A stretch of DNA of 64,000 nt from NCBI GenBank assembly GCA_951812925.1, contig OX638372.1:86635058-86699057 (forward strand), written 5' to 3'. A program made the position numbers and the translations under genes. This document shows positions 22,950 to 34,626 of this stretch, piece by piece. Within the stretch, counting starts at the first letter, position 1; each line of letters opens with the position of its first letter. The notes under the pieces are model-generated. The model was not told the origin of the DNA. It did no database searches and saw nothing but the letters and a program-made list of their open reading frames with translations. The stretch is from Calliopum simillimum. Lineage: Eukaryota; Arthropoda; Insecta; Diptera; Lauxaniidae.

Positions 22950-24336
22950 TAAGTTTTTTTCGTTGTCTCGTTTCTAAATTTGTAGTCTGGAAACATATTG
23001 AAGTGACGAGTAGTGTATATCGAGCAAAAATATATAAATAAACAAGATGGCCAAACTTCAACGAGTAAGCTACTCGTGTTTTCGCGAAATGACGGCCAGC
23101 TGCAAATAATGTCGCAGAAAACGTAATGAAATTTTGCTGCGTTTAAATATTGTATTTTGAAATTTCATAATAAACACAATACAAATATTCTGAATTCCAA
23201 AAAAAAAAAAAAATCCAGCAATACACTTATCGTCTTGTCGCTTCGCGTGACATTTTTCCGAATGACCCTGTTCTTCCGAAAATCAAGTAACGAGCTAACT
23301 ATCTAATTATTTAGGGTAAGGGAGGGAAATATGGACCACCCATCTTTCTTTTTTAAATAAAACCCAAAATACATAAAATAAAACTATTAATTTTATGTCA
23401 TTCAGTAAAGGAAACAATTTACCTTTATTCTGATTCACTTTTAGATAAATATCTCATCAGGATAAAGAAAAAATATTAAAAAACTGAAAATACTCAAAAT
23501 GAAGATAAAAAAAAGTGTAGTGTAATATGGACCATATAGTCCATTTGGTACAGAAGTTGCATATAAAAATGTCACTTCCACATTCGGCACATTTTTCATG
23601 ACTCCAAGAACGTCAGATTACACATTCAACCCAAAATTCGCCACGTTGATCTTCTGAGTAAAGGGTGTTACATTATATGCATTTTTTATAATTTTTTTCC
23701 TTTGTAGTTAACGAATTACATATAATAACCATCAGACTTATCATGAAAACTGCGACTAGATTCCCCATCTGAAAAAGATGATAAATACATTTGTTTTTGA
23801 GGCTTTTTTTTTGGTGGTCCATATTACCCACAGCACGTGTTGGTGAAATAAATGGTTTTTTTTTATCAAAAACTCTTTTGGTTAATGAACTTATTTGTGC
23901 TAATAAATTATAAATGGTATTCACTGACTTTATATAATTAACCATTTATTTAAAAACGCGATGTCTTTAAAGTGAAATAATGAAATATACTCAATAGAAA
24001 AAAATTATCACTGAGCTTTTTTTTAGAAAAATCAACTTTACAGAAACATGCGACTTCACCGAACGCTAAAATCGCCCTATTATAAGCTTTAGGTATTAGC
24101 GTTAAGTTTGAACATGAATAACGGTAAATCCTATGTATGCAGTGGGAAATAACAGTGTGGTCCATATTACCCACGTAGTCCATATTTCCCTCCCTTACCC
24201 TATATATTTTTGTATCGAGGGTTATAGAAAGACGAAGCAATCACACTGATGCTTCATTTTCCTGTCTCCTTGATAGAAACTACTTGTCGTTTCAATATAT
24301 TTCCAGACTCCTAACTTAGAAACGAGGCGACGATAA
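22950..24336. repeat. Inverted-repeat element of about 1.4 kb containing E2
   Basis: Text at 22950-23020 (tctcgtttctaaatt, then agtctggaaacatattgaag) recurs inverted at 24268-24336, defining arms of about 70 bp. Element E2 lies between them, so the unoccupied parent would be about 500 bp. Boundaries are approximate. Confidence 0.55.
23314..24200. mobile_element. Element E2: 887-bp TIR element with TA target duplication
   Basis: Perfect 23-bp terminal inverted repeats begin GGGTAAGGGAGGGAAATATG. TA stands on both sides (23312-23313, 24201-24202). The inner motif AATATGGAC is repeated 18 bp further in at the right end and again internally near 23526 and 23816. Open frames of 90-96 codons on the minus strand contain the translated repeat motif (GNMD) several times and match no family I know. 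Confidence 0.75.
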
Positions 24337-24469
24337 AAACTAAAACGGCTCAAAAACGAAAAAGACACTTATAAACATGATATAATGGGTCAAAATATTA
24401 AAGAAAAATTTAAATGTTGGGGTTTTTCTTTAATGTGGCGATTTTTTTCTTTTTGTTTTGATCACGGAC

Positions 24470-24803
24470 TCTTTTTTTTGCGGAACCGGGCTTTCGAAAG
24501 ATTTCCAAAGTCTTCCCCAAATTTTTTTAAGAACTCTTGATACCAATTTCACATTAACTTTGCCATTCCGAGCAATTTTATTGAAATTCCACCGCGTGTG
24601 GTTTTGAAAAGTTTTATTATCGACTTTCGAACTTCTAGCTTGTTTGTTATTTTTAAATAAATAGGGAAAAAAATTTAAAACAATGATTTTGGTGCATTCA
24701 TTTTAAAGCCTACTGTGAAAAAAATTTTAAATTGAGTAATTGGAAAACAAGTTATTGGATAAAATGCAGCGGAAAATTTTATCGATCGCAGTCCTTATCC
24801 TAT
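24470..24803 (-). pseudogene. Second relic of the DD37E Tc1/mariner family
   Basis: Text at 24485-24610 (tttcgaaagatttccaaag, ccccaaattttttt, gataccaatttcac, gcaattttattgaaattc) matches the minus strand of the transposase relic at 6730-6900. The segment at about 24772 (attttatcgatcgcagtcc) matches its right end near 8387. Only eroded pieces remain. Confidence 0.55.
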
Positions 24804-25713
24804 TTTTATACCTTACACCCAGGGTATATTCACTTTGACCCTTCGTTTGTAATGCAGAGAAGGAGGCGTGGCAGATAAAGAAAAGTATATATATTCTTGA
24901 TCAGCGTCACTTCCTGAGTCTATACAGCCATGTCTGTCTGTCGGCCTGGCTGGCTAGCTGGGTGTGCGTGGAAATACATTTTTGGGAAAACTGTACCCCC
25001 ATCGTCAAAGTTAGCTCGTGGGATTGAGAATGAGCGAAATCCGTCAACGGTCACGCCTACCGCCCGTACAAAAAATGTATTCAAAATGCAGCTTTAGAAG
25101 TATTTTTCACGACAATGCAACCAAAATACACATAAACACCACGAATTGTAAGCGCAAGCTCAGCTCTGAGAAAAAATTGGGCGAATTCGGACGAGAGGGC
25201 CTGGCACCTCCCGTATAAGCAAAAGTTTAAAAATTCTATACTGAAACAGTTTTTCAAGACAATCCAACTAAATTTGACTCAAATACTAAAGACTATAAAT
25301 GCACGTTCTGTGCTTAAACTAAACAAACTCAGACAAGAGGGCGTGGCACCTCCCATATAAGCAAATGTTTCAAAACGCTTTAAAGCTGAAAGCGTATTTT
25401 GAGATAATCAAATTAAATTTTATTCAGACACTAAGAACTATAAATGCCAGTGCTCAACGAAAACTGGGTGAAATCGGAAGAGGGCGTGGCACCTTCCATA
25501 TAAGCAAATGCTTCAAAACGCTATACTGAAAATGATTTTTGAGATAAGCCAACCAAATTTCACTCAGACACTAAGAAATATAAATGAAAGCTCTGAACAA
25601 AAATTGGGTTAACTCGGACAAGAGGGCGTGGCACCTTCCATACCAGCAAAATTTTCAAATTACTGCAGTGTAGGGTATATAATGTTTGGCCAAGCCAAAA
25701 GTTACACCCTTAT
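24804..25713 (-). mobile_element. DINE-1/Helentron-like repeat, copy 3
   Basis: Complete in plan. The 3' hairpin (taccttacacccagggtata) is at the left. Next come the ctgatcaagaatatata block (complement) and four 142-bp-type units marked near 25207, 25351, 25493 and 25635. The 5' subterminal block gtgtagggtata and acaccctta end are at the right. Confidence 0.8.
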
Positions 25714-26322
25714 GGATTCTTTTGACCCCATTTTCCAAAAACTAGGCTATAATGGTTTAAAGTGTTCTACCAAAATACTACAAAAAAAAATGTTCATTAG
25801 GGGTCACCAAAGACGAGAAATGTTGAAGAAAAACTGATAATTTATTCGTGTTTAGAAGGCCAAAATACATCAAAAACACTTTACAAAACTCTTGGGGTTT
25901 TCAAAAGCGTCAAAATTGTTGCATAGTGTTATTTTTTGAGTTTTTCAACCGATTTTTTATTTTTTCAATAATTTTAATGCTTTCAAAATTTTTTACCAAT
26001 TTTAACTTTACTGACTTTTTCTAAAATTTTCGATATATTTTTTGACTTTATCAATATTCTCGATTTCCTAAAAATTTTTCCTTGTTTTCCGATATTATTT
26101 TTTTTTTAACCTTTCAACTATTTCGATATACGAATATGGACCTTTTCAAAATCTTTCGAATTTTTAGACGTTGTTCGATTTTGACTTGATTAAGTAATAT
26201 CGTTTATTTAACTAAAATATCCTTAAGACCGAAAAATCCCACAACATGTAAAAATCTCACACAATCTGACCTCATTGCCCGAAATACACTTGATAGAAAA
26301 AATATCCAACAAAACAATAAGA
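25714..26322. other. AT-rich low-complexity spacer between two DINE-like copies
   Basis: From about 25915 the text iterates ttttcgat, tttttgac and tttcaa words, the complement of the vocabulary at 8411-8850. No gene. Confidence 0.4.
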
Positions 26323-27157
26323 AACTAGTAAGGGTGTAAATTTTGGCCTGGCCAAAAAATAAATACCCTACACTGCAGTATTTTGAAAATTTTGCTTATA
26401 TGAGAGGTGCCACGCCCTCTTGTCCGAGTACACTCAGTTTTTGTTCAGAGCTTGTATTTATAGTTTTTAGTGTCAGAGTGAAATTTAGTTGGATTATCTC
26501 AAAAAACTTTTTCAGTATAGCATTTTGAAACTTTTGCTTATATGGGAGGTGCCACGCCCCCTTGTACGATTTCAACCAATTTTTGCTGAGAGCTTTCATT
26601 TATAATTTTTAGTGTCTGAGTCGAAGTTGGTTCGAATATCTCAAAAAACGCTTTCAGTATAGCGTTTTGAAGCTTTTGCTTGTATGGGAGGTGCCACGCC
26701 CTCTTGTCCGAATTCGCTCAGTTTTTTATCAGAGCTTGCGCTTACAATTTGTAGTACTTATGTGTATCGTGGTTGCATTGTCGTGAAAAATACTCCTAAA
26801 ATTGCATTTTGAATATAATTTTTGTATGGGCGGTAGGCGTGTCTGTTGACCGATTTTGCTCATTTTCAATCCCCCGAGCTAACTTTGACGACGGAGGCAG
26901 TGTACCAAATTTCATTGAATTATCTTGCTCAGTTTTCCCAAAAAGTGTATTTCAACACACAGCCAGCCAGCCACCCAGCCAGCCAGCCAGCCAGCCACCC
27001 AGCCAGCCAGCCAGCCAGACAGACGGACATGGCTATATCGACTCAGGAGGTGACGCTGATCAAGAATATATATACTTTTCTATATCTGCCACGCCTCCTT
27101 CTCTGCGTTACAAACGGAAGGACAAAGTGAATATACCCTGGGTGTAGGGTATAAAAA
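26323..27157 (+). mobile_element. DINE-1/Helentron-like repeat, copy 4 (complete)
   Basis: It starts aactagtaagggtgtaaatt and has a ttttggcctggccaaaa palindrome. The 5' block taccctacac lies near 26368 and three tandem units start at 26394, 26536 and 26678 (142-bp period). A CCAG/CCAC microsatellite follows, then the ctgatcaagaatatatatac block and the 3' hairpin TACCCTGGGTGTAGGGTA. This is the best reference copy here. The two overlapping 94-112-codon frames are translated repeat. Confidence 0.85.
26962..27020 (+). repeat. CCAG/CCAC/CAGA tetranucleotide microsatellite inside copy 4
   Basis: Expansion of ccag units, ending in agacagacgg. Other copies hold only a few units. mini-me elements of Drosophila are known for an internal GTCY-type microsatellite at the corresponding place. 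Confidence 0.85.
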
Positions 27158-27942
27158 GGATGAAAAACTAATAGAGAAATAAATGTAGACAGCAGGAACA
27201 AACAACGAAAAAATAAGTCATCATTTTTCTGGTCCATCAAATCGTTTAGTTCTGCTATTAGTTATGGAGAATAGCATTCGAGTCCTTTTCGCAGCACAAA
27301 GCGACCCACAAAGGAGGAAAGGCAACGGCAGACAAAAATATTTATATCATAGCACAGCTATTCCTTTCGAAAGGATTTTTTATTTTAAATCGCAGTGAAA
27401 AGTCAAAAGTGGTGATGGGTAAATGGGGTGTGGGAGGTTGCATGAATTTGCATAATTTGTTAAAGGCTGCCAACTTTTTTTTTTACTTTCTGTGTAGAAT
27501 TTTACATATTTATGTATGTGTATTCGAATGTATATGTTTGTATTAGTATGTGTTTATGTAAAGCGGATAGCACAAATAGCAAAAGATAATAAATTTGCAT
27601 TTAACGTCAAGTGGAGCGATATTTATGTTAACTGCAAATTATAACTGAGTTCAGGTTTTAAATATTAAAAGCAAATTCCACCATTGGACTCAAAACCGAT
27701 TGGGAGGTAATTTGAAGAAAACCTAAGTACGCGCTAGTAGTGACGAATAACTCAAAACTAAGACCACAGCAGACTTATCATGGTCTTGGAAGCTGAGTTT
27801 TGGTCTTGGACTTGAAACTAAATTTTGGTTTTGAGCATTATGTCTTGGTATCGTTTTGGTATAATAAAGTTATCGAAAAGGTTTGTGTAAGAGTGAATCT
27901 CTGAAAAAAGTACCAAAACATGCCTTTTTTTTTGCCCGCACC
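27158..27942. other. Intergenic sequence, no supported gene
   Basis: Ordinary AT-rich sequence. 27770-27870 is a local iteration of tcttgg/ttttgg words. Confidence 0.3.
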
Positions 27943-28742
27943 TATTTTTATACCCTACACCCCGTTCCGTTTGTTACGCAGAGGAGGAGGAGTGCCAGAT
28001 ATAGAAAAGTATATATATTCTTGATCAGCGTCACCTCCTGAGTCGATATAGCCATGTCCGTCTGTCTGGCTGGCTGGCTTGGTGTGCCTGGAAGTACATT
28101 TTTGGGAAGATAATTCAATGAAATTCGGTACACTGTCTTCGTCGTCAAAGTTAGCTCGTGGGATTGAAAATGAGCGAAATCGTTCAACGAACACGCCTAC
28201 CGCCCATACAAAAAATATATTCAAAATGCAACTTTAGGGGTATTTTTCACGACAATGCAACCAAAATACACATAAATACTACGAACTGTAAGCGCAAGAT
28301 CTTAGAATAAACTGTGAGAATTCGGACAAGAGGGCGTGGCACCCCAAATATAATCAAAAGCTTCAAAACGCTATACTGAAAACATTTTTTGAGATAATCC
28401 AACTAAATTTCACTCAAATACTAAGGACTATAAATGGACGCTCTGAGCTAAAACTAGACGAACTTGGACAAGAAAGCGTAGCACCTCCGATATAAGCAAA
28501 AGCTTCAAAACGCTATACTGAAAGCGTTTGTTGAGGTAATCGAACTAAATTTTACTCAGACATTTTTTGAGATAATCCAACCAAATTTCACTCACGCACT
28601 AAGGACTACAAATACAAGCTCTGAGCAAAAACTGGATGAACTCGGACAAGTGGGCGTGGTGCCTCCCATATGGGCAAAATTTTAAAAACACTGGCAGCGT
28701 AAGGTATTTAATGCCCAGGCCAAAGGTTACACCATTACTAGC
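27943..28742 (-). mobile_element. DINE-1/Helentron-like repeat, copy 5 (hairpin lost)
   Basis: Minus orientation. The 3' hairpin is half deleted: taccctacac runs directly into cccgttccgtttg. Three unit phrases are seen near 28341, 28480 and 28662. The 5' end is caccattactag at 28731-28742. Confidence 0.75.
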
Positions 28743-29616
28743 TTATATTTTTTATAAATTGATGATCTGGATCTTTTTTGAAAAATGATTATAAACTTTC
28801 AGGGTTGCCATATTATTTTTTTTGTAAGTTTCGCTTAAGCAATACATTTAAAAAACTGAAATAAAATTTTAATCGAAATTTTATATAAATCTTACTTTTT
28901 TTGACTAAATTTAAATTTTTGACGGCAACCCAACTGAAATATGATTTAAGCAAAATTTACAAAAAAAAAAAACTTTGTGGCAACACCGAAAGTTTTTGTA
29001 CAATTTTAAAAAGTTTACCTGAGCGTTTCTGAAACCAAAAATTTAAATTTAGTAAAAAAAAAGTAAGAATTAAACTATGACTAATTTTTTTTTAACTAAG
29101 AAGAAACCCATTTAAGTAAAATAAAAAAACAAACAGGTGGCAGGCCTGAGAAATGAAATTATAATCGGCATTTGCACAGTTTCTCATATAATTCCTCTCT
29201 CTAATAGCGTCGCAAGGCTTATGGGCAGCCTCTAATCATAAAAAGGAAAAAAAGTTTAACGAGTTTACTGAATTAACCAATCAACAACAATCTCTCGTAA
29301 GAGAACGATACTCCCGGAGTAAGTTTGATGGGAGAATGACTAGACGGGAGAGTGATTAGATGAGAGAATGACTAGACGGGAGAATGACTTGGTGGGAAAC
29401 TAACAAAATGTTGCAAAAACAGTAATATTACAATAAAAATAGCAAATATTTTGAAAAGCCTTGAAACTGGTAGATAGCAATACAACCAAACTATTCACGT
29501 TTTGATTTAATAATATTCAGATAAAAAAAATGTATAGATATATAAAAAAACCTTACAGGAAGAATGACACATACTTGTATTCTTTACAAAAATTTAAACT
29601 CTTTTTAAAAAAAACG
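28743..29616. other. AT-rich sequence with a 16-bp minisatellite
   Basis: No gene. It contains an eroded end word near 29205 similar to the MITE at 21803 and the minisatellite at 29330-29393. Confidence 0.35.
29330..29393. repeat. 16-bp minisatellite, four units
   Basis: Four consecutive 16-mers: GGGAGAATGACTAGAC, GGGAGAGTGATTAGAT, GAGAGAATGACTAGAC, GGGAGAATGACTTGGT. There are no indels between them. Confidence 0.9.
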
Positions 29617-30526
29617 CACTAGCCACGGTGCTCTTGAACAGTCGATAGGTTTTTTGGCTATGTGGAGAAAATCTGTGAATGGGGTTTCATTTGTATTAGT
29701 TTAGTGGTCTGGAAAATGCAAACCCCGAAATCGTAGCTTATCATCCCCGTGAAAACGCAACAAACAAATATAAAAATAGTTATATTTAATGTATTTTGCA
29801 ATGCTGAATCTGAATCCGGCCTTAAAATTGCTATATCTCATATCTCTTAGCCTAAACAAGGAAAAAATACCGTTTTTGCTATATTTTGAAGCTATATAAC
29901 TAGAATATAGAACATTCATACGCAAAATTCGATACATTATCTGAAAGCTTCAATCTTTTTCTTTAAAATCGCATTTAAATTATGTCAATAGCTTAATTTT
30001 TCTCTGAAATATCGTAGACTGAAATAATGACAAAACACGTTTTTTGCACTTTTTTAACTTTTTAGGTTAGGATATCTCCGAGAAAAATAAAGATATCGAT
30101 TTTACTTGAATTAGGTTTAAAAGATTAATTAAAGCTTTCCATTTCTACATCAGAATTTATGGATATACGTCCTGTTATATAGCTCCAAAACACAACAATA
30201 AAACATAGCGTCGGCTTTTTTTCCTTGTTTAGGCTAATATATCTCAAAAACCGTATAAGATACAGCAATTCTAAGGATTCGGATTCAGCATTGCAAAATT
30301 CATTTAAAATAACTATTTTTATATTTGTTTGTTGCGTTTTTTTTTTCTGAATTTTTTTTATTTTGTATGGGGTATGTATTTTTGCGATATTTCGCGGGGA
30401 TGATCAGCTACAATTTCGGGGTTTGCATTTTTAAGACCACTAAACTAATACAAATGAAACCCCATTCACAGATTTTCTCCACATATTCAAAAAACCTATC
30501 GACTGTTCAAGAGCACCGTGTAGCAC
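29617..30526. mobile_element. Foldback element with arms of about 270 bp (Z-related)
   Basis: The outer arms match as inverted text over more than 110 bp: acggtgctcttgaacagtcg and aatggggtttcatttgtatt on the left, their complements on the right near 30465-30524. The match continues inward into the Z signature (gctgaatctgaatccggcc against ggattcggattcagc). The middle lacks a transposase. Confidence 0.75.
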
Positions 30527-31480
30527 TCACTATGGAAAAACCAAAAGTGACTGAGTTGAAAAATAAATTGAGTCTCTTCTATTTCTTTATTTTCAGTACT
30601 CTTTTTACTGAATATTGTACTAGAGCCACCCAGTGGTCAAAATTCGATCACAAATGTATTAAATAATTTTGGTACTTTTTAAATACTTTTAGTACTTTTT
30701 TTTTGCTATTAGGTACGCAATAGAAAAGCTCATTTATCATCCCTGGTATAATTCAAGCGAAATGTAAACAAAACAAAAAACATGAAGTCAGCGCTATCCT
30801 TTTTGTCGTTCTCATTGTGCTTTTTCCTCTCTCTGTATCTCTGTCTGACCGTGTATTTTGTTGTTGTTAATATTGAAAAATTTGTATTTAGTTTTAATTG
30901 CCTTAAAGGCAACGTCTTAAAAAAATTTTAAGTTTGTGCACTTCTACACTTTAATACATTTCTAATGGTATATAACTCAAAGTCGTACTCCATTTCTAAC
31001 ATAGTAAAAAAAGATGGACAAGTTTTTGTATTTCGTATTAATATATCGATTTAAAAAATTTACAGTTAGAATAAGAAAAACTGGGTGCAGATAGTCTATG
31101 CCAATTCAGTATAAAAAAAAATTTTTCGAAGAGAACACTGAAAAAAAAAACAGTAACTAAAAAATATTTACAAACAATGCTGTATAAGTTTTTTTGGAAA
31201 ATAACGAAATATGCAAAACGGGTAAATTAAGTGCACTAAGAAATTAAGGACAGCAGAGAGAATGACTCTTTATGTTATAATTCGTACAGAAGCTCTTCTT
31301 AAGTATCTGTATTAAATAGTTAAGTTATCAAAATTTATAATCGAACATGCTTTTGAACCCCGGTATAATAAATGGTACATTTTTCGGAGGATCACCCATA
31401 AATACTTACCCAGAGTAGTATTCATTTGATTGTTATATTCATTATGATTTACAATTCTTTTTTTCTTAATTTTTTTCTAG
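30527..31480. other. Sequence upstream of the first visible Vsx exon
   Basis: AT-rich. No homeodomain-encoding text is readable in any frame. It ends in a pyrimidine tract and TTTTTTCTAG, a good 3' splice site for the Vsx exon. Confidence 0.4.
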
Positions 31481-31655
31481 GTTTGGTTTCAAAATCGTCG
31501 CGCCAAATGGCGTAAAACTGAAAAATGTTGGGGACGCAGCACAATCATGGCCGAATACGGACTATATGGCGCAATGGTACGTCATTCATTGCCCCTACCA
31601 GAGACAATCATAAAATCAGCCAAGGAAAATGATGCAGTGGCACCATGGCTACTAG
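31481..31655 (+). CDS. Vsx: Vsx homeobox gene, internal exon: homeodomain helix 3 and CVC domain
   Basis: The exon opens in phase 0 after TTCTAG. It encodes [12 protein letters not shown], the DNA-recognition helix of a paired-like homeodomain (residues 47-58, Gln at position 50). The CVC domain follows: [20 protein letters not shown], then [18 protein letters not shown] and APWLLG. Splitting a homeobox between residues 46 and 47 is the usual intron site in paired-like genes. The donor CTACTAG|GTATGG joins in phase to the exon at 35591 and restores GMHRKSLEAQ. Vsx proteins are nuclear transcription factors of visual-system and neural progenitors. Flies have two neighbouring paralogues, and I cannot tell which this is. 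The exon with homeodomain residues 1-46 was not found upstream in the window. Confidence 0.93.
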
Positions 31656-32721
31656 GTATGGACAATAAAAGTAAATGCAATAATTGTATCAATTGCTTTC
31701 ACTTAAAAAAAAAAAAAACAGAAACAGAAACGGAAACAATCATGATATTTAAAACGAAAAATCGAAAAAGTTTATATAATCTAAATCTTTTATCTGAAAA
31801 ATTTATCCAGATTTGGCACAGCTCCATATTCGCGTTAAAAAAATAATTATAATATGTACGACACAAAAAAAGGAATTGCTTGATAGGTACTTAAGTGTCA
31901 AAGGGATAATCATATCCATATGACAAATATTGAGCATATTTTCATTGCATGTTTAAGAAGCAATTGACACGCTTATCAGCTACACATCATATGGCGTAAA
32001 AAATACAAAATGTACAGAAGTCGAGTCCTTCGTTTTTTATAGAGATTTGAAAGAGAAGCGACTTTCCACTTTTGCAGGGTTCAAACTACATAGCTACAAA
32101 ACAAAAAAGATGCGCACTCGTAAAATACCACAACAAACACACAAGCAATGACTTTGCGGATTAGCACTAACGCTATCTAAGGGGTATTTTTTGCATTAAA
32201 TGGTACAGGGCGGCTGTAGGGTGTACTCTGGTCATAATAATTGTATTTTCAATGTAGACAATTGTTCAAAAGTTCAAATGCTTTTATTGCTGTAATAACT
32301 GTCGTTTTTGTCTTCATCATCATCATCGATTCCCCCACCACTCGCTAAACTCAAGGGGCGTTTGTTTGATTCAAGGACAGGGTGCAATTTTAATTTACCA
32401 CTCTCGTTGTATGATAAGGCACGGCTTAGTGCGGATTAAGTCATTGTATTGAAATTAACTATCAAAACGCTTTTTCAAAACATAATTAATTTGCCAAAAT
32501 TAATTTCCTTTTCTTACGTTCTTCTTTAGATTTATGATCTAGATTATAGAGGCATATGGCAGGGATATAGTTTGATATATGCAGAATGAAAATTAACCAA
32601 GGTTTTGTAAATTGATTTAATTACTTAAGCAGGAGTTTTTTTGCATGCATTTATTAAATACAGGGTTCACGTTTCTCTTTTTTTTTTTTGTAAGCGAAAA
32701 GTATCACGCTCTGGGAAACTA

Positions 32722-33937
32722 AAGGGTGATCCAATAAAAGCTTCCTACTCTGTTTTCTAAATAAAATACATAAAAATCAATGTATTAAAGCAAATCTTTA
32801 TTTGGAATGATAGTTTGGTTCAACGTAATGTTTAAAAATTATTTTGTTCAAATGTTGCCCACGACTAGTCCTTAAATGGTTCATTCTGTGGGTCCGATTT
32901 TCGACAACTCTTTCGAGCATATCGGCCGGTATTCCTTGAATAACACGACTTATATTAGTTTCCAAAGCGTCAATAGTTTCGGGTTTGTCGACATAAATAA
33001 GTGATTTAACATATCCCTAAAGAAAGTAATCCAATGGCGTCAAATCACATGATCTTGGTGGCCAATTAACATGAGCATTTCTTGAGATGATGTTTTCAAC
33101 GAACGTTTCCCTCAATAAAGCGATTGTTTCTCCAGCTGTATAGCATGTTGCGCCATCCTGTTGAAACCAGAGGTCGGCTACACTAACATCCTGAATTTTT
33201 GGCAACAAAAATACATTGATCATTGCTCTGTAGCGAGCACGATGGCTCCATCCGCATTTTTAAAGAAATACGGTCCGATGATGCCTCTTGCGCATTAACC
33301 ATACCAAACAGTACATTTATCGGGAAACTCTTGGATTGCTTTTGGTTGTTCAGCGGCCCAAATACTGCAATTTTGCTTGTTAATGTAGCCGTTGAACCAG
33401 AAATGAGCTTCGTCGCTAAACACAATTTTTCGATAAAATAATGGATCAATATGTAGTTGTTGTAAGGCTCATAAACCGAAATTAAAACGTACACCAAGAT
33501 CAGCAGGCTTCAATTCTTGTACGAGCTGTATTTTATAGGCCTTCAGACACGCCACAATGATCCATAAGAGATGAGCCAAGCCTGTGATCGCCGACGAATG
33601 GATTGTTCACGGTTTTCACGAACACTCTCTGCTACTTCAGCAATATTCTCCAAATAACGGGCTCAATGCACTCTGGTGATGGTGTTACGAATAGTGCGCT
33701 CAGTTGGACGCTCATAACGACCAAAATGATGAGGAAGAACTCTACAACATTCTCTAACTGATGACTGATTTTGGTATTAAGTTTTCACAATCAATAAGCG
33801 TTGTTCAGGAGTAAGTCTGCTCATGATTGAGTCGTATTGAATACTAAACACAAACGTCATATGGACAAGTCATTTGACACATAAGAGCTGTCAAAACAAC
33901 ACAGTTGGAAAAAGGACCTCGTATTGGATCACCATTT
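32722..33937 (-). mobile_element. rosa-like (DD41D) mariner element, 1216 bp, degenerate
   Basis: Inverted ends AAGGGTGATCCAATA and TATTGGATCACCATTT are flanked by TA on both sides (32720-32721, 33938-33939), as in Tc1/mariner elements. The full size (1.2 kb) is retained. It carries a dead transposase on the minus strand. The 41-residue gap between the second and third catalytic Asp places it in the DD41D group, first described as rosa in Ceratitis (from memory). Confidence 0.85.
32798..33824 (-). pseudogene. DD41D mariner-type transposase pseudogene
   Basis: It starts MSRLTPEQRLLIVK (ATG at 33824-33822). The helix-turn-helix region reads RPTERTIRNTI and ENREQSIRRRSQ, and the catalytic region reads FQQDGATCYT, then VNWPPRSCDLTPLDYFL. 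From the Asp of QQDGA to the Asp of TPLD there are 41 intervening residues. A stop replaces the expected Trp right after DYFL (codon at 33019-33017). The frame then continues GYVKSLIYVDKPETIDAL to NKIIFKHYV and a stop at about 32798. Other breaks: a stop after IVKT, a stop before ARYLEN, and frameshifts mid-protein. Not functional. Confidence 0.85.
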
Positions 33938-34626
33938 TACCTACCTATGATTCGAAGCAGAATCTATTGTACTTCATAAAAACGAAACATAACAGCGCTG
34001 TTGTATGTGATCGAAATTTTTTGAATTTGGGATGCGTTGAATCGAAGAAAACATAAATTCTCTGATCATTTACATCGAAATATGGCTTTCCTTCTGTTTC
34101 TTCTATTAACTTGGTAAAACTAACACAATGGGACCCCCGGGTCTGACACCAAATGAACCAAAAATAATTATTATATTATTGTAATCCAATACTTCGGATT
34201 AGTCGAATGGCTTCGAATAGATATTTCATGAACCATGTACAAAGTAATACGATAAGGGTTAGTTTTAAGAGTCGCCAGCAATCGCTTTGGCCAATATACA
34301 TAGTAAGAATTCTGATTGCTAACCTAGCACTACGGTTCTCATGATCGTAATCTTCTACACCGTCAATGTAATTATCAAAGTGGAGTTACAATTTCAAAGC
34401 CATTTCTCCGTATCTCCGTATTTTATGAAAATTTAGCATACGCAAATTCAAAGGGGTAATGTGCTACTGTGAATAACCCGCAGAGACCTTGGCTGATATT
34501 GAACAAAACTCTGTAGAGTAAATATTGTTGGTCAAGAACAAGCGATGAGCTTTGGGGGACAGAAAATAAACTCCTAACGCCTTGTCTTCAGCAAATCGCT
34601 ATATCTTCATTCCATAGGATTGCGAC

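Noticed and set aside
26809..27147. 112-codon frame, and similar frames at 6145, 9814, 28224, 42591 and 55571, with a recurring peptide GHGYIDSGGDADQEYIYFSISAT
   Set aside because: The peptide recurs because the DINE-like repeat recurs, and the frame is open by chance. The element has no protein in any known relative.
29330..29393. CRISPR-like array
   Set aside because: Four adjacent 16-mers with no spacers in a eukaryotic setting; an ordinary minisatellite.
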